Shown: positions 41,343-50,788, counted from the stretch's first letter. The stretch is DNA of 64,000 nucleotides from Pseudomonas entomophila (GCF_013523165.1 NZ_JAAMQI010000002.1:1-64000), one strand, 5' to 3'. The notes: generated from the sequence alone by a model not told the origin. Made by a program: numbers and translations.

Positions 41343-42686
41343 ATGCGACAGATCTGGAAGTCATTTCGCTCGCTGTATTTCGCTGCCCTGATGATGTTGA
41401 TCGGCTCCGGCCTGCTCAGCACCTACCTGGCCCTGCGCCTGGCCGCCGAGCAGGTCGACAGCCTGTGGGTCGGTGCGCTGATGGCCGCCAACTACTTCGG
41501 CCTGGCGGTCGGGGGCAAGATCGGTCACCGGCTGATCGCCCGCGTCGGGCACATCCGCGCCTATGCGACGTGCGCCGGCATCGTCGGGGCCGCCGTGCTC
41601 GGGCATGGCATGACCGACTGGCTACCGGCCTGGGTCGGGCTACGGATGATCGTCGGCATGGGCATGATGTGCCAGTACATGGTGCTGGAGAGCTGGCTCA
41701 ACGAACAGGCCGATGCCAAGCAGCGCGGCGCGGTGTTCAGTGGCTACATGATCTTCTCCTACCTGGGGCTGGTGCTCGGCCAGCTGATCCTGGTGGTGCA
41801 CCCCGAACTGGGCCCTGAACTGCTGATGCTGGTCGCGATGTGCTTCGCCCTGTGCCTGGTGCCGGTGGCCATGACCCGGCGCATTCACCCGGCGCCCTTG
41901 CGCCCGGCCCCGATGGAGCCACGCTTCTTCATCAAGCGTGTGCCGCAATCGTTGAGTACCGTGCTGGGCGCGGGGCTGATCGTCGGGTCGTTCTACGGCC
42001 TGGCACCGGTATATGCCGCAGGGCAGGGGTTGAGTACCGAGCAGGTCGGTCTGTTCATGGGCTTCTGCATCTTCGCAGGCCTGGTGGTGCAGTGGCCGCT
42101 GGGCTGGCTGTCCGACCGCTATGACCGTGCCGTGCTGATCCGCACCGTCGCCACGGGCATGGCGCTCAGTTCGCTGCCCCTGGCCTTGCTGCCAGTGGTG
42201 CCTCTGGAAGTCCTGTTCGGCATCGGTTTCTTGATTTCGCTGCTGCAGTTCTGCCTGTACCCGCTGGCCGTGGCGTTTTCCAACGACCACGTCGAGAGCG
42301 AACGCCGGGTTTCGCTGACGGCCATGCTGCTGGTGACCTACGGCGTCGGCGCCAGCATCGGCCCACTGGTCGCCGGTGTACTGATGAAACTGCTCGGCCC
42401 GCAGATGCTGTATGCCTTCTTCGTGTTCTTCGCGCTGGTGCTGGTATGGCGGATCCGCCCGAAAGCCGTGACCGGGCTGCACCAGGTCGAGGATGCACCG
42501 TTGCACCACGTGGCCATGCCGGCGGCCGGCTCGCCGTTGTCGGCCGCGCTGGACCCACGCGTGGACGAGCAGGTGGTGCACGACGTGATGCAGGCGCCGG
42601 TAGCGGCGGAAGACACCGAGGAGGAGGACCCGGAACAGGGGGGCGTGCCGGAGACGGAGGTCGTCGAGGAGGAACCGCGCAAGTAA
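41343..42686 (+). CDS. MFS transporter with acidic cytoplasmic tail
   Basis: A 447-residue inner-membrane carrier with 12 predicted helices. It resembles the YcaD-type major facilitator group (ESWLNEQADAKQRGAVFSGY, GWLSDRYDRAVLIR). Residues about 375-447 form an unusual hydrophilic, Glu/Pro-rich tail. The start at 41343 follows ACGGGAC; AAGGAG lies further upstream. A possible -10 (TATGCT) is at 41271-41276. The preceding stretch 41097-41342 holds no gene. Substrate is unknown. Confidence 0.85.
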   Translation: MRQIWKSFRSLYFAALMMLIGSGLLSTYLALRLAAEQVDSLWVGALMAANYFGLAVGGKIGHRLIARVGHIRAYATCAGIVGAAVLGHGMTDWLPAWVGLRMIVGMGMMCQYMVLESWLNEQADAKQRGAVFSGYMIFSYLGLVLGQLILVVHPELGPELLMLVAMCFALCLVPVAMTRRIHPAPLRPAPMEPRFFIKRVPQSLSTVLGAGLIVGSFYGLAPVYAAGQGLSTEQVGLFMGFCIFAGLVVQWPLGWLSDRYDRAVLIRTVATGMALSSLPLALLPVVPLEVLFGIGFLISLLQFCLYPLAVAFSNDHVESERRVSLTAMLLVTYGVGASIGPLVAGVLMKLLGPQMLYAFFVFFALVLVWRIRPKAVTGLHQVEDAPLHHVAMPAAGSPLSAALDPRVDEQVVHDVMQAPVAAEDTEEEDPEQGGVPETEVVEEEPRK

Positions 42687-42740
42687 GGAGTGCAGGTCAG
42701 TGGGTGCTGTTCTTTGCATCGACTGATGCTGCGGGATGTT

Positions 42741-42881
42741 GCGGGCCCTTTGGGCCCAATCGCGGCACAGGGTCCGCTCCTACAGTTGACCGCGTCGCTG
42801 ATCTGCCAGCCCGGCGCGACCTTCCTGTAGGAGCGGCCCCTGCCGGGACGCCGGACTGGCCGCGATGGGCCCGAAAGGCCC
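42741..42881. repeat. GGGCCCTTTGGGCCC element, inverted pair
   Basis: The left unit GCGGGCCCTTTGGGCCCAAT and an inverted right unit ending GGGCCCGAAAGGCCC share the CGGCACAGG and CCGCTCCTACAG body with the copies at 10639, 18575, 35121 and 47391. It lies between the convergent MFS and ycgR genes. Confidence 0.83.
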
Positions 42882-42887
42882 TGAAGC

Positions 42888-43631
42888 TCAATAATCGTCC
42901 TGATCGAACCGCCGCGCCTCGCGCTGCAGCTGGTACACGAAACTCTCGACGCGCCGCTGCACCTGGCCATTGAGGTTGTGGAAGCGCACCCCGGCGAACG
43001 TGGTGTTGAACCGCTCTTCGTAATGCAGGTGCCGCAGCTCCACCATCACCTGGGACATGCCCAGTGGCTTGCTGGCGCTGAACCGGTCGTAGACCTGGCC
43101 CAGTTGCAGGTAGTCCTCCACGTTGCCGTCGAAGCGAAGCTTGCAACCGGTGGCCGAGATGTCCAGCAGCTTGCCGCGCAGCAGGCCACTGCCCTTGAGC
43201 CGGTCGCCATCGAGCACGATGTCCACCAGTTGCGACAGCTTGAGCGCGGCCCGGAAGGCATTGCGGCGCTGGTGGTAGACGATCTGCTCCGGGAGGCTGC
43301 CTTTGTAGCAGCGGCCCTGGCCGCACTGGCTGATGGTCAGCGCCGTGGTGCATTCCCAGGCGATGCGCACGCCGTCGTGGAAGCCTTCGACCCGGAAGGC
43401 TTCACCGTTCTCGATGAATTTCTCGCCGTCGCGTGGAATCAGCTCGTCCAGCGCCAGCGTGCCGCTGTCCCGATCGACGTCCACCACATAGCTTTGAAAA
43501 CGCTGCGCGCGGTCATGGAAGGTGATGATCAGCGGGTCATGGCTGTCTTGCAGGGCGCGCAGGTTGGACACCACCTCCAGAGGTGTGGTCAGCACCTGGG
43601 GCGGCTGAGGGGCATCGGCATCATCGAACAC
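42888..43631 (-). CDS. ycgR: Flagellar brake protein YcgR (PilZ)
   Basis: A 247-residue c-di-GMP effector that slows flagellar rotation. The N-terminal YcgR domain (about 15-120) is followed by a PilZ domain with the c-di-GMP motifs RRNAFR (near residue 123) and [11 protein letters not shown]. The start is a GTG at 43631, with TGGAG upstream. It lies downstream of flgM-flgN on the minus strand, fitting a motility role. Confidence 0.93.
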   Translation of the reverse strand: MFDDADAPQPPQVLTTPLEVVSNLRALQDSHDPLIITFHDRAQRFQSYVVDVDRDSGTLALDELIPRDGEKFIENGEAFRVEGFHDGVRIAWECTTALTISQCGQGRCYKGSLPEQIVYHQRRNAFRAALKLSQLVDIVLDGDRLKGSGLLRGKLLDISATGCKLRFDGNVEDYLQLGQVYDRFSASKPLGMSQVMVELRHLHYEERFNTTFAGVRFHNLNGQVQRRVESFVYQLQREARRFDQDDY

Positions 43632-43711
43632 GGGTAATCAATCTCCAGGCAAAAACGACACACGCAAGGCGAGGCATTCTGCCAGCATGTATCGCGCCTT
43701 GACAGCAGTAT

Positions 43712-44179
43712 TCACACTTGGCTGAGCGTGCGAGGGCCGGCAAGTGGGGCGGTGGTGCCACGGCTGTTGTAGAGCGACGGGGATTCACCCCCCATGAGGA
43801 TGCGGACCTGGGTCGCGGTCGCCTGCTGCTGCATCTGGATGACCCGGCCATTGGTCTCGTTGATCGCCTGGCAGGCCTCCATCAACCCCGTGAGCACGTC
43901 GAGCTGCTGCAGCAGCACCTCGCCCAGGGAAGACTGCGCGGCAACGGCCTGCACCCCTGCGCGGTCGGCCGACAGGCCGAGGCTGTTCAGCAGGTGGTTG
44001 CGGCGACGGCCTTGCTGCTCGAGCAGCACGATCAGCGATTGCTTGCGTGCCAGGATGTTCTCCAGCACGACCATGTCCCGACCATGCAGGGCGACCGCCT
44101 CGTTCTGCAACAAGGTCAGCAGCTCCTGGGTCGGGGCGATGTCGTCTTCGATCAGTTGCAGCAAGCTGGTGTCGTGCAT
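43712..44179 (-). CDS. flgN: Flagellar export chaperone FlgN
   Basis: A 155-residue helical protein (LLQLIEDDIAPTQELLTLLQ, LENILARKQSLIVLLEQQG) typical of FlgN, the chaperone for the hook-associated proteins FlgK and FlgL, which are encoded at 56-60 kb here. It follows flgM by 46 bases in the same direction, forming the usual flgMN unit. Confidence 0.93.
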   Translation of the reverse strand: MHDTSLLQLIEDDIAPTQELLTLLQNEAVALHGRDMVVLENILARKQSLIVLLEQQGRRRNHLLNSLGLSADRAGVQAVAAQSSLGEVLLQQLDVLTGLMEACQAINETNGRVIQMQQQATATQVRILMGGESPSLYNSRGTTAPLAGPRTLSQV

Positions 44180-44225
44180 GGCAGGCTCTTGGCGTGAACG
44201 TACGGGACGTCAGGGCGACGAAAGG

Positions 44226-44537
44226 TCAGCGCTGCGCTTCGAAACCGAGCAGTTTGCTGGCGACTCGACCGGCATCGACCTGGTAGCTGCCATCGGCGAT
44301 GGCCTGCTTCAGCGCCGCCACGCGGCCCTTGTCCACGACCGGCTGATCGCGCAGGTTGTCGGTGATCTTCTGCAACTGCTGGGCCTCCTGGCTCAGATGC
44401 ACGGCTTCGCCGCTGACGCTGGCACGCGGCGCGGTGGCGCTGGTGTCGGCAGTTTTTTCGGTGCTGTTGGCGGAGCCCACGGCACGCGTACCGCCGACGG
44501 ATGGTGAATTGTTCAAACGACTGAAGTCGATGACCAT
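44226..44537 (-). CDS. flgM: Anti-sigma28 factor FlgM
   Basis: A 103-residue regulator that holds FliA inactive until it is exported through the finished hook-basal body. The N-terminus [11 protein letters not shown] and the C-terminal helices ([33 protein letters not shown]) are typical. A FliA promoter lies 36 bases upstream, so it is under feedback control. Confidence 0.94.
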   Translation of the reverse strand: MVIDFSRLNNSPSVGGTRAVGSANSTEKTADTSATAPRASVSGEAVHLSQEAQQLQKITDNLRDQPVVDKGRVAALKQAIADGSYQVDAGRVASKLLGFEAQR

Positions 44538-44572
44538 GATCAGAAACCTCTGGGTTCAGGACGCTTGCCTTG

Positions 44573-44599
44573 TTTTCGGCCATCGGTGCAAAAACTTTA
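44573..44599 (-). promoter_or_regulatory. Sigma28 (FliA) promoter of flgMN
   Basis: Read on the minus strand: TAAA, 15 bases, then GCCGAAAA. This agrees with the consensus TAAA-N15-GCCGATAA in 11 of 12 positions. Confidence 0.88.
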
Positions 44600-44688
44600 G
44601 GCACGAAAAGGCAACCGCTTGTCAGCAGGGTTCGATTAAACCCTAGCGGCACAGTGTAGGAAAAGCCGGCCTGAACCGCCAGCCCGGT

Positions 44689-45441
44689 CTACATGGCCAC
44701 CTCGACCTGCCCTGGCCCCACGACCATGGCCTTCACCACCCGGTTGGAGTTGAGATTGCGCACGCGGATCTGCTCGCTCAGACCACCCTTGACCAGCGCC
44801 TCGCCCGGCATGCGCACGCTCAGGCTGCCGCTGCGGGCGATGATCACCACGTGATCGCCCTTGCGGATCACCTCGGCCTGCTCCAGGTGTTGAGGCGTCA
44901 AGACTTGATCGAGCACGGTCGGGCGCACCAGCTTCATGCCGACGGCCTGGTCGAGCTGGCTGAGAAAACCCCGGTTCAGGCTGCCCACGTCGCGTTCGCG
45001 CAGAACGACGTCACCTTCGCCGATGACGCTTTCGCGCTTGAGCGGCCGGCTCATCACCACCACCTCACGGTACAGGTGCACCTGTGCCGGGACGAACACC
45101 GTCCAAGGCGCCGCGCCGTTGCAGCGTACGCGCACCGTCACCCGGCCCATGGGCTGCGCGGGGCTTTCCAGCGACGCGTCGAGGTCGCGGTCGCACAGGG
45201 GCATGCGCAGGCGCGGGTCGATCGTGTTGACCTCCACCTCGTAACGGCCCTCGGTCTGGCTGGTCGCCAGATAATCCTCGACGGCGTACTCAAGAAACCC
45301 CTGGGCCACGCCGATAAGCTGTTCAGGCGCGGTGAACGTGTCGGCGTGCGGGCGCAGGCCGGGTGCAAGCAGACACGTCGCGGCCACCAGGGCAGGCAAC
45401 TGGCGCATCATTCGTCGGGATACTGTCGTTTTCTCAGGCAT
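44689..45441 (-). CDS. flgA: P-ring assembly chaperone FlgA
   Basis: A 250-residue periplasmic protein that assists FlgI in P-ring assembly. A signal peptide (residues about 10-33, ATCLLAPGLRPHA) is followed by the SAF domain region (PLKRESVIGEGDVVLRERDV) and the C-terminal segment EQIRVRNLNSNRVVKAMV. The start at 45441 is tentative: a sigma54-like site would place the transcript start next to this ATG. An internal ATG pair at 45411/45408 is possible. Confidence 0.9.
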   Translation of the reverse strand: MPEKTTVSRRMMRQLPALVAATCLLAPGLRPHADTFTAPEQLIGVAQGFLEYAVEDYLATSQTEGRYEVEVNTIDPRLRMPLCDRDLDASLESPAQPMGRVTVRVRCNGAAPWTVFVPAQVHLYREVVVMSRPLKRESVIGEGDVVLRERDVGSLNRGFLSQLDQAVGMKLVRPTVLDQVLTPQHLEQAEVIRKGDHVVIIARSGSLSVRMPGEALVKGGLSEQIRVRNLNSNRVVKAMVVGPGQVEVAM

Positions 45442-45453
45442 ACCGCTCGAATA

Positions 45454-45468
45454 GCAAAGCTCGTGCCG
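45454..45468 (-). promoter_or_regulatory. Possible sigma54 promoter of flgA
   Basis: Minus strand: CGGCAC, five bases, TTGC. The GG and GC dinucleotides are exactly 12 bases apart. Its position implies a transcript start at about 45442, only one base before the annotated flgA ATG. Confidence 0.55.
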
Positions 45469-45504
45469 ACTTGCACGAAGCGCTCATCGAGGAAGGAGCA
45501 AGGC

Positions 45505-46434
45505 ATGGCAGGTGTAATGGATTCGGTCAACCAGCGCACGCAGCTGGTCGGGCAGAATCGGCTGGAGCTGCTGCTGTTTCGCCTCAATGGCGCACAGCTC
45601 TATGGAATCAACGTGTTCAAGGTTCGCGAAGTGCTGCAGTGCCCTGACCTGACGCTGCTGCCTCGGTCCCATTCGGTGGTGCGCGGCGTGGCCAACATCC
45701 GCGGCGCGACCATCCCGATCATCGACCTGTCGCTGGCGACCGGGCTGCCGGCGCTGCGCGAGGAAACGCGCAACAGCTTCGTGATCATCACCGAGTACAA
45801 CACCAAGACTCAGGGCTTTCTGGTGCACTCGGTCGAGCGCATCGTCAACATGAACTGGGAGGAGATCCATCCGCCACCCAAGGGCACCGGTCGCGACCAC
45901 TACCTCACCGCCGTGACGCACCTGGACAACCGCATGGTCGAGATCATCGACGTGGAGAAGGTGCTGGCCGAAGTCGCGCCGACGTCCGAGTCCATCTCCG
46001 AAGGCGTGATCGACGCCGAGGTGCAGGACAAGGCAGTGATGCAGCGCGTGCTGATCGTCGACGACTCATCGGTGGCGCGCAAGCAGGTCAGCCGGTGCCT
46101 GCAGACGGTCGGGGTCGAGGTGGTGGCGCTCAACGACGGGCGTCAGGCGCTGAATTACCTGCACGCGCTGGCGGACGAGGGCAAGCGCCCGGAGGAGGAA
46201 TTCCTGATGATGATCTCCGACATCGAGATGCCCGAAATGGACGGCTATACCCTGACGGCGGAGATTCGCAGCGATCCGCGCATGCAGAAACTGCACATCC
46301 TGCTGCATACTTCGCTTTCTGGCGTGTTCAACCATGCCATGGTCAAGAAGGTCGGCGCGGATGACTTCTTGGCCAAATTCAGGCCGGATGACCTGGCACA
46401 ACGCGTAGTCGATCGTATCAAGGCTGCGTATTAA
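45505..46434 (+). CDS. cheV: Chemotaxis coupling protein CheV
   Basis: A 309-residue fusion of a CheW-like domain (residues about 15-160, GINVFKVREVLQCPDLTLLP) and a receiver domain (about 180-305). The receiver has the acidic pair VDD, the phosphoacceptor in MMISDIEMPEMDGYT, and Lys in DFLAKFRPDDL. AGGAAGGAGC precedes the ATG. It directly precedes cheR. Confidence 0.95.
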   Translation: MAGVMDSVNQRTQLVGQNRLELLLFRLNGAQLYGINVFKVREVLQCPDLTLLPRSHSVVRGVANIRGATIPIIDLSLATGLPALREETRNSFVIITEYNTKTQGFLVHSVERIVNMNWEEIHPPPKGTGRDHYLTAVTHLDNRMVEIIDVEKVLAEVAPTSESISEGVIDAEVQDKAVMQRVLIVDDSSVARKQVSRCLQTVGVEVVALNDGRQALNYLHALADEGKRPEEEFLMMISDIEMPEMDGYTLTAEIRSDPRMQKLHILLHTSLSGVFNHAMVKKVGADDFLAKFRPDDLAQRVVDRIKAAY

Positions 46435-46482
46435 ATGGCCGAGCATGCTCTGGCGCGACATGAGATTCGAGGGACGGCCACT

Positions 46483-47310
46483 GTGTCTACGGGTAATTTG
46501 GATTTCGAGCAGTTCCGGGTCTTCCTGGAGAAAGCCTGTGGGATTCTGTTGGGCGAGAACAAGCAGTACCTGGTCTCCAGCCGTCTCAACAAGCTGATGG
46601 AGCAACAGGGCATCAAGTCGCTGGGCGAACTGGTGCAGCGCTTGCAGACCCAGCCACGTGGCGGCTTGCGCGAGCAGGTGGTGGACGCCATGACCACCAA
46701 CGAGACCTTGTGGTTCAGGGATACCTACCCGTTCGAGGTGTTCAAGAACAAGGTGATTCCCGAGTTCATCCGCAAGAACCCGGGCCAGCGCCTGCGTGTC
46801 TGGTCGGCGGCGTGCTCGTCGGGTCAGGAACCGTACTCGCTGTCGATGTCCATCGACGAGTTCGAGCGGACCAACCTCGGGCAACTCAAGGCCGGCGCGC
46901 AGATCGTCGCCACCGACCTGTCCGGCGCCATGCTCGCCAACTGCAAGACCGGCGAGTACGACAGCCTGGCGATCGCCCGCGGTCTGTCGCAGGAGCGCCT
47001 GCAGCGCTACTTCGACAGCCGTGGGGCCGGGCGCTGGGCGATCAAGGCGCCGATTCGCAGCCGCGTCGAGTTCCGCCCGTTCAACCTGCTCGACAGCTAT
47101 GCCAGCCTGGGCAAGTTCGATGTGGTGTTCTGCCGCAACGTGCTGATCTACTTCTCGGCGCAGGTGAAGAAAGACATCCTGTTGCGCATCCACAGCACCC
47201 TCAAGCCGGGCGGGTACCTGTTCCTTGGTGCGTCCGAGGCGCTCAACGGGTTGCCGGACCATTTCCAGATGGTGCAATGCAGCCCGGGGATCATCTACCA
47301 GGCCAAGTGA
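46483..47310 (+). CDS. cheR: Chemotaxis methyltransferase CheR
   Basis: A 275-residue SAM-dependent enzyme that methylates chemoreceptor glutamates. The N-terminal helical domain is followed by the methyltransferase fold with VWSAACSSGQEPYSLSM and FDVVFCRNVLIYFS. The GTG at 46483 (MSTGNLDFEQF) was chosen because this is the start of P. putida CheR2 and GAGGGA lies upstream. An ATG at 46435, right after the cheV stop, would add 16 residues. It has the P. putida CheR2 sequence character. Confidence 0.93.
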   Translation: MSTGNLDFEQFRVFLEKACGILLGENKQYLVSSRLNKLMEQQGIKSLGELVQRLQTQPRGGLREQVVDAMTTNETLWFRDTYPFEVFKNKVIPEFIRKNPGQRLRVWSAACSSGQEPYSLSMSIDEFERTNLGQLKAGAQIVATDLSGAMLANCKTGEYDSLAIARGLSQERLQRYFDSRGAGRWAIKAPIRSRVEFRPFNLLDSYASLGKFDVVFCRNVLIYFSAQVKKDILLRIHSTLKPGGYLFLGASEALNGLPDHFQMVQCSPGIIYQAK

Positions 47311-47315
47311 AGGAG

Positions 47316-47341
47316 GGCGGCCCTCGGCGGCCGCCTGTTTC
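47316..47341 (+). terminator. Weak terminator after cheR
   Basis: Stem GGCGGCC/GGCCGCC (47316-47322 and 47329-47335) with a CTCGGC loop, followed by TGTTT, six bases after the cheR stop. Confidence 0.55.
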
Positions 47342-47390
47342 GTGGCTGTAGAAGCGTCGTTCCAGCCGTGGACGGCGTGGCTGATGTTGC

Positions 47391-47559
47391 GGGCCCTGCG
47401 GGCCCGATCGCGGCACTGGGGCCGCTCCCACAGGAACCGCGGTGGCCTGCCACGCCGCGGTGAGGCTGTGGGTGTAGGAACCGCGATGGCCTGCCACGCC
47501 GCGGTGAGGCTACGGGTGTAGGAGCGGCCCCAGTGCCGCGATTGGGCCCGCAGGGCCCA
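47391..47559. repeat. GGGCCCTGCGGGCCC element pair with 44-bp internal duplication
   Basis: Inverted units frame a core containing two tandem 44-bp repeats (47435-47478 and 47479-47522), each beginning AACCGCG and ending GGGTGTAGG, differing at three positions. The remainder of 47560-47742 holds no gene. Confidence 0.88.
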
Positions 47560-47742
47560 CAAAGGCAGCCACGCCCTCGTCACACGTTCACCTCCATGGC
47601 CCAGCCATGATCCTTGTAGCTCGTAGCCCACCACCTGCCATTGCCGCTTTCCCGTCACCCTGCGGAAAAAAATTGCCGCTTTTCTGGCAGCCATCTCGAC
47701 ACTTTCACGCACAGACCCCGCATTCATTGCCTCCTGCCATAT

Positions 47743-47757
47743 TGGCACAAGCCTTGC
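47743..47757 (+). promoter_or_regulatory. Sigma54 promoter of flgBCDE
   Basis: TGGCAC, five bases (AAGCC), TTGC: a near-perfect -24/-12 promoter. It lies about 50 bases before the flgB ATG and is expected to depend on RpoN with FleQ or FleR. Confidence 0.92.
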
Positions 47758-47806
47758 TAATACATCGCATCCGACCATTCTGGCCGTCCTGCGAAGGTTT
47801 TCTGAC

Positions 47807-48217
47807 ATGAGCATCAGTTTCGACAAGGCGCTCGGCATCCATGAAAAAGCCCTGGGCTTTCGGGCCCAGCGGGCCGAGGTGCTGGCCAACAACATCGCCA
47901 ACGCCGACACGCCGAACTACAAAGCGCGCGACCTGGACTTCTCGTCGGTGCTCGCCGCCGAGTCGCAGAAGACCCAGGGCGGCCGCATGACCCTGGAGCG
48001 CACCAGCAATCGCCACATCGAGGCCGAAGGGCTGGCGTCCGCGACCGACGACGTCTTGCAGTACCGCACCCCGTTGCAGCCGTCGCTGGACCAGAACACC
48101 GTCGACGCCCAGCTCGAGCAGTCGAGCTACGCCGAGAACGCCATCGGCTTCCAGGCCAGCTTCACCTTGCTCAACAACAAATTCAAAGGGCTGATGTCGG
48201 CCCTGCGCGGAGAATGA
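47807..48217 (+). CDS. flgB: Flagellar basal-body rod protein FlgB
   Basis: A 136-residue proximal rod component. The N-terminal heptad-type helix with LANNIANADTPNYKARDLDF (about residues 27-46) and the C-terminal helix NAIGFQASFTLLNNKFKGLM are typical. First gene of the flgBCDE operon, with a sigma54 promoter upstream. Its stop overlaps the start region of flgC. Confidence 0.97.
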   Translation: MSISFDKALGIHEKALGFRAQRAEVLANNIANADTPNYKARDLDFSSVLAAESQKTQGGRMTLERTSNRHIEAEGLASATDDVLQYRTPLQPSLDQNTVDAQLEQSSYAENAIGFQASFTLLNNKFKGLMSALRGE

Positions 48218-48219
48218 CC

Positions 48220-48663
48220 ATGTCCCTCGCCAACGTCTTCAACATCGCCGGCAGCGGCATGAGTGCGCAGAACACCCGCCTCAACACGGTGGCGTCGAAC
48301 ATCGCCAACGCCGAAACGGTGTCGTCGAGCGTCGACCAGACCTACCGTGCCCGGCACCCGGTGTTCGCCACCACCTTCCAGCAGGCGCAGTCCGGCATGG
48401 GCCAGTCGCTGTTCGAAGACCAGGGCGAAGCCGGGCAGGGCGTACAGGTGACCGGGATCGTCGAGGACCAGAGCAACCTGGAAGCGCGCTACGAACCCAA
48501 CCACCCGGCGGCGAACAAGGACGGCTACGTCTACTACCCCAACGTCAACGTGGTCGAGGAGATGGCTGACATGATCTCCGCCAGCCGGTCGTTCCAGACC
48601 AACGCCGAGCTGATGAACACCGCCAAGACAATGATGCAGAAAGTCCTGACCCTCGGTCAGTGA
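48220..48663 (+). CDS. flgC: Flagellar basal-body rod protein FlgC
   Basis: A 147-residue proximal rod protein beginning MSLANVFNIAGSGM with the NIANAET motif, and ending with EMADMISASRSFQTNAELMN. The ATG at 48220 was chosen over that at 48214 because GGAGAA then has correct spacing. Confidence 0.97.
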   Translation: MSLANVFNIAGSGMSAQNTRLNTVASNIANAETVSSSVDQTYRARHPVFATTFQQAQSGMGQSLFEDQGEAGQGVQVTGIVEDQSNLEARYEPNHPAANKDGYVYYPNVNVVEEMADMISASRSFQTNAELMNTAKTMMQKVLTLGQ

Positions 48664-48678
48664 TAGGGAACCCCGGCC

Positions 48679-49398
48679 ATGGCAGTCGATAGCACCAGCG
48701 CGGTCAACCTGACGGACGTCCTCAAAGCGTCCACCGTGACCAGCGCCACCCCCAGCAGCACCAGCAAGAGCGCCAGCCTCACCGGCGCCAGCCAGCAGGC
48801 GCTCGGCAAGGACGCGTTCCTGCAGTTGCTGGTCACCCAGATGCAGAACCAGAACCCGCTCGACCCGCAGGACAACAGCGAGTTCGTCGCCCAGCTGGCG
48901 CAGTTCAGCAGCCTGGAAGGCATCTCCTCGCTCAACGAGTCGGTGACCTCCATTTCCAGCGCGCTCGGCTCGTCCCGCGCCCTGCAGGCCTCGTCCCTGG
49001 TCGGGCGGTCGGTGGTGGTGCAGAACGACCAGGCCGTGGTCGACACCAGCAAGAGCCTGAACGGCAGCGTGGTGTTGCCGCAGTCGGTGAGCGGCGCCAC
49101 GGTCAGCGTCAGCGACGCCAGCGGCAAGGTGATCAAGACCCTCGAGCTGGGCCCGCAGAGCGCCGGCAATGCCAGTTTCATCTGGGACGGCACCAACGCC
49201 AGCGGCGAGAAGGTCGACCCCGGCACCTACCACTTCGACGCCAAGACCACCGTCGATGGCGCGTCGGTAGCCCTGGGCACCTTGCTGCCCGCTACCGTCA
49301 CCAGTGTGACCCTCAGCCAGACCGGCGGGGAAATGATGCTCAACCTGTCCGGTGTCGGTCAGGTCGCGTTGTCCAAAGTGCAAACCATCGGTATTTGA
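48679..49398 (+). CDS. flgD: Hook-cap scaffold protein FlgD
   Basis: A 239-residue hook-cap protein needed for FlgE assembly. The N-terminal part (GKDAFLQLLVTQMQNQNPLD) is the FlgD signature, followed by a tudor-like and fibronectin-like C-terminal region (KTLELGPQSAGNASFIWDGT). It is secreted without a cleavable signal peptide. Confidence 0.96.
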   Translation: MAVDSTSAVNLTDVLKASTVTSATPSSTSKSASLTGASQQALGKDAFLQLLVTQMQNQNPLDPQDNSEFVAQLAQFSSLEGISSLNESVTSISSALGSSRALQASSLVGRSVVVQNDQAVVDTSKSLNGSVVLPQSVSGATVSVSDASGKVIKTLELGPQSAGNASFIWDGTNASGEKVDPGTYHFDAKTTVDGASVALGTLLPATVTSVTLSQTGGEMMLNLSGVGQVALSKVQTIGI

Positions 49399-49426
49399 CG
49401 CCGGTTCACGGCATCAGGAGTGAAAC

Positions 49427-50788
49427 ATGTCGTACAACATCGGCCTGAGTGGCCTTTACGCCGCCAACAAGCAGCTGGACGTGACCGGCAACAACATCGC
49501 CAACGCCAACACCACGGGGTTCAAGTCCTCGCGTGCCGAGTTCGCCGACGTCTACGCCGGGGCCAACCGGCTGGGCACCGCGGGCAAGCAGATCGGCAGC
49601 GGTGTGAACCTGGCGGCCGTGTCCCAGCAGTTCAACCAGGGTGACGTGACCAACACCGGCAACGTGCTGGACATGGGCATCCAGGGCCAGGGCTACTTCA
49701 TCCTCAACGATGGCAACTCGACCAGCTACACCCGTGCCGGTGCGTTCCAGACCGACAAGGACAGCTACATCGTCAGCGCCGACGGCGACCGCCTGCAAGG
49801 CTACGCCGCCGATGCCTCGGGCAAGATCCTCAAGACCGGCCTGACCGACCTGAAGATCGACACCTCGGCGCTGCAGCCCAAGGCCACCACCAAGGTCGAC
49901 CAGGGCCTGAACCTGGACTCCTCGGCCACCTCGATCCCGCTGCAGGTGTCCGACGGCAACACGCCGCCGGCGATGGTCGCCAACAAGCCGTTCGACCCGT
50001 CGGACGACTCGACCTACAGCCGCTCGTTCCCGACCAAGGTCTACGACAGCCAGGGCAACGAGCACACGCTGGAGCAGTTCTACCGCAAGACCGACACCAA
50101 CCAGTGGTCGATGTACACCCTGATCGACGGTCGCAACCCGATGGACCCGACCAGCACGCAGCCGCTGACCGGCTCGCTCGCTTTCAACAGTGACGGCTCG
50201 ATCAACAGCATGACCGCCAACAACACCGGCCTGCCTACCGGTGCGTCGTTCACCGTGGCGGACAACACCTTCACCCTGGCGGGCTGGGTCCCGGCCGAGA
50301 AGAACGGTGCCGGCGTGTGGGCGGCCAACGGCGCGGCGGGCGATGCCAAGGGCATCAAGCTGGGCATGGGCACGACCACGTCGTACAACAGCGACACCGC
50401 GCGCGTCTCGCAATCCCAGGACGGCTACGCCACCGGCACGCTGTCGAGCCTGAGCGTCGACCCGTCGGGCGTGCTGTTCGCCAGCTTCAGCAACCAGCAG
50501 TCCCGGGCCATCGGCCAGGTGGCCGTCGCCAGCTTCGCCAACGACCAAGGCCTGGCCAAGATCGGCGGCACCCGCTGGCAGGCCACCTATGCTTCGGGCG
50601 CAGCAGGCGTCGACACGCCGAAGACCGGCAGCCTGGGCTCGATCGAGTCCGGCTCGCTGGAATCCTCGAACGTCAACCTGACCCAGGAGCTGGTCGATCT
50701 GATCAAGGCGCAGAGCTACTACCAGGCCAACGCCAAGACCATTTCTACCGAAAGCACCCTGATGCAGACCACCATCCAGATGACCTGA
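49427..50788 (+). CDS. flgE: Flagellar hook protein FlgE
   Basis: A 453-residue hook subunit. The N-terminal MSYNIGLSGLYAANKQLD and NNIANANTTGFK and the C-terminal SSNVNLTQELVDLIKAQSYY, NAKTISTESTLMQT form the coiled-coil core; the middle is the exposed, variable part. CAGGAG precedes the ATG. Last structural gene of the flgBCDE block. Confidence 0.96.
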   Translation: MSYNIGLSGLYAANKQLDVTGNNIANANTTGFKSSRAEFADVYAGANRLGTAGKQIGSGVNLAAVSQQFNQGDVTNTGNVLDMGIQGQGYFILNDGNSTSYTRAGAFQTDKDSYIVSADGDRLQGYAADASGKILKTGLTDLKIDTSALQPKATTKVDQGLNLDSSATSIPLQVSDGNTPPAMVANKPFDPSDDSTYSRSFPTKVYDSQGNEHTLEQFYRKTDTNQWSMYTLIDGRNPMDPTSTQPLTGSLAFNSDGSINSMTANNTGLPTGASFTVADNTFTLAGWVPAEKNGAGVWAANGAAGDAKGIKLGMGTTTSYNSDTARVSQSQDGYATGTLSSLSVDPSGVLFASFSNQQSRAIGQVAVASFANDQGLAKIGGTRWQATYASGAAGVDTPKTGSLGSIESGSLESSNVNLTQELVDLIKAQSYYQANAKTISTESTLMQTTIQMT

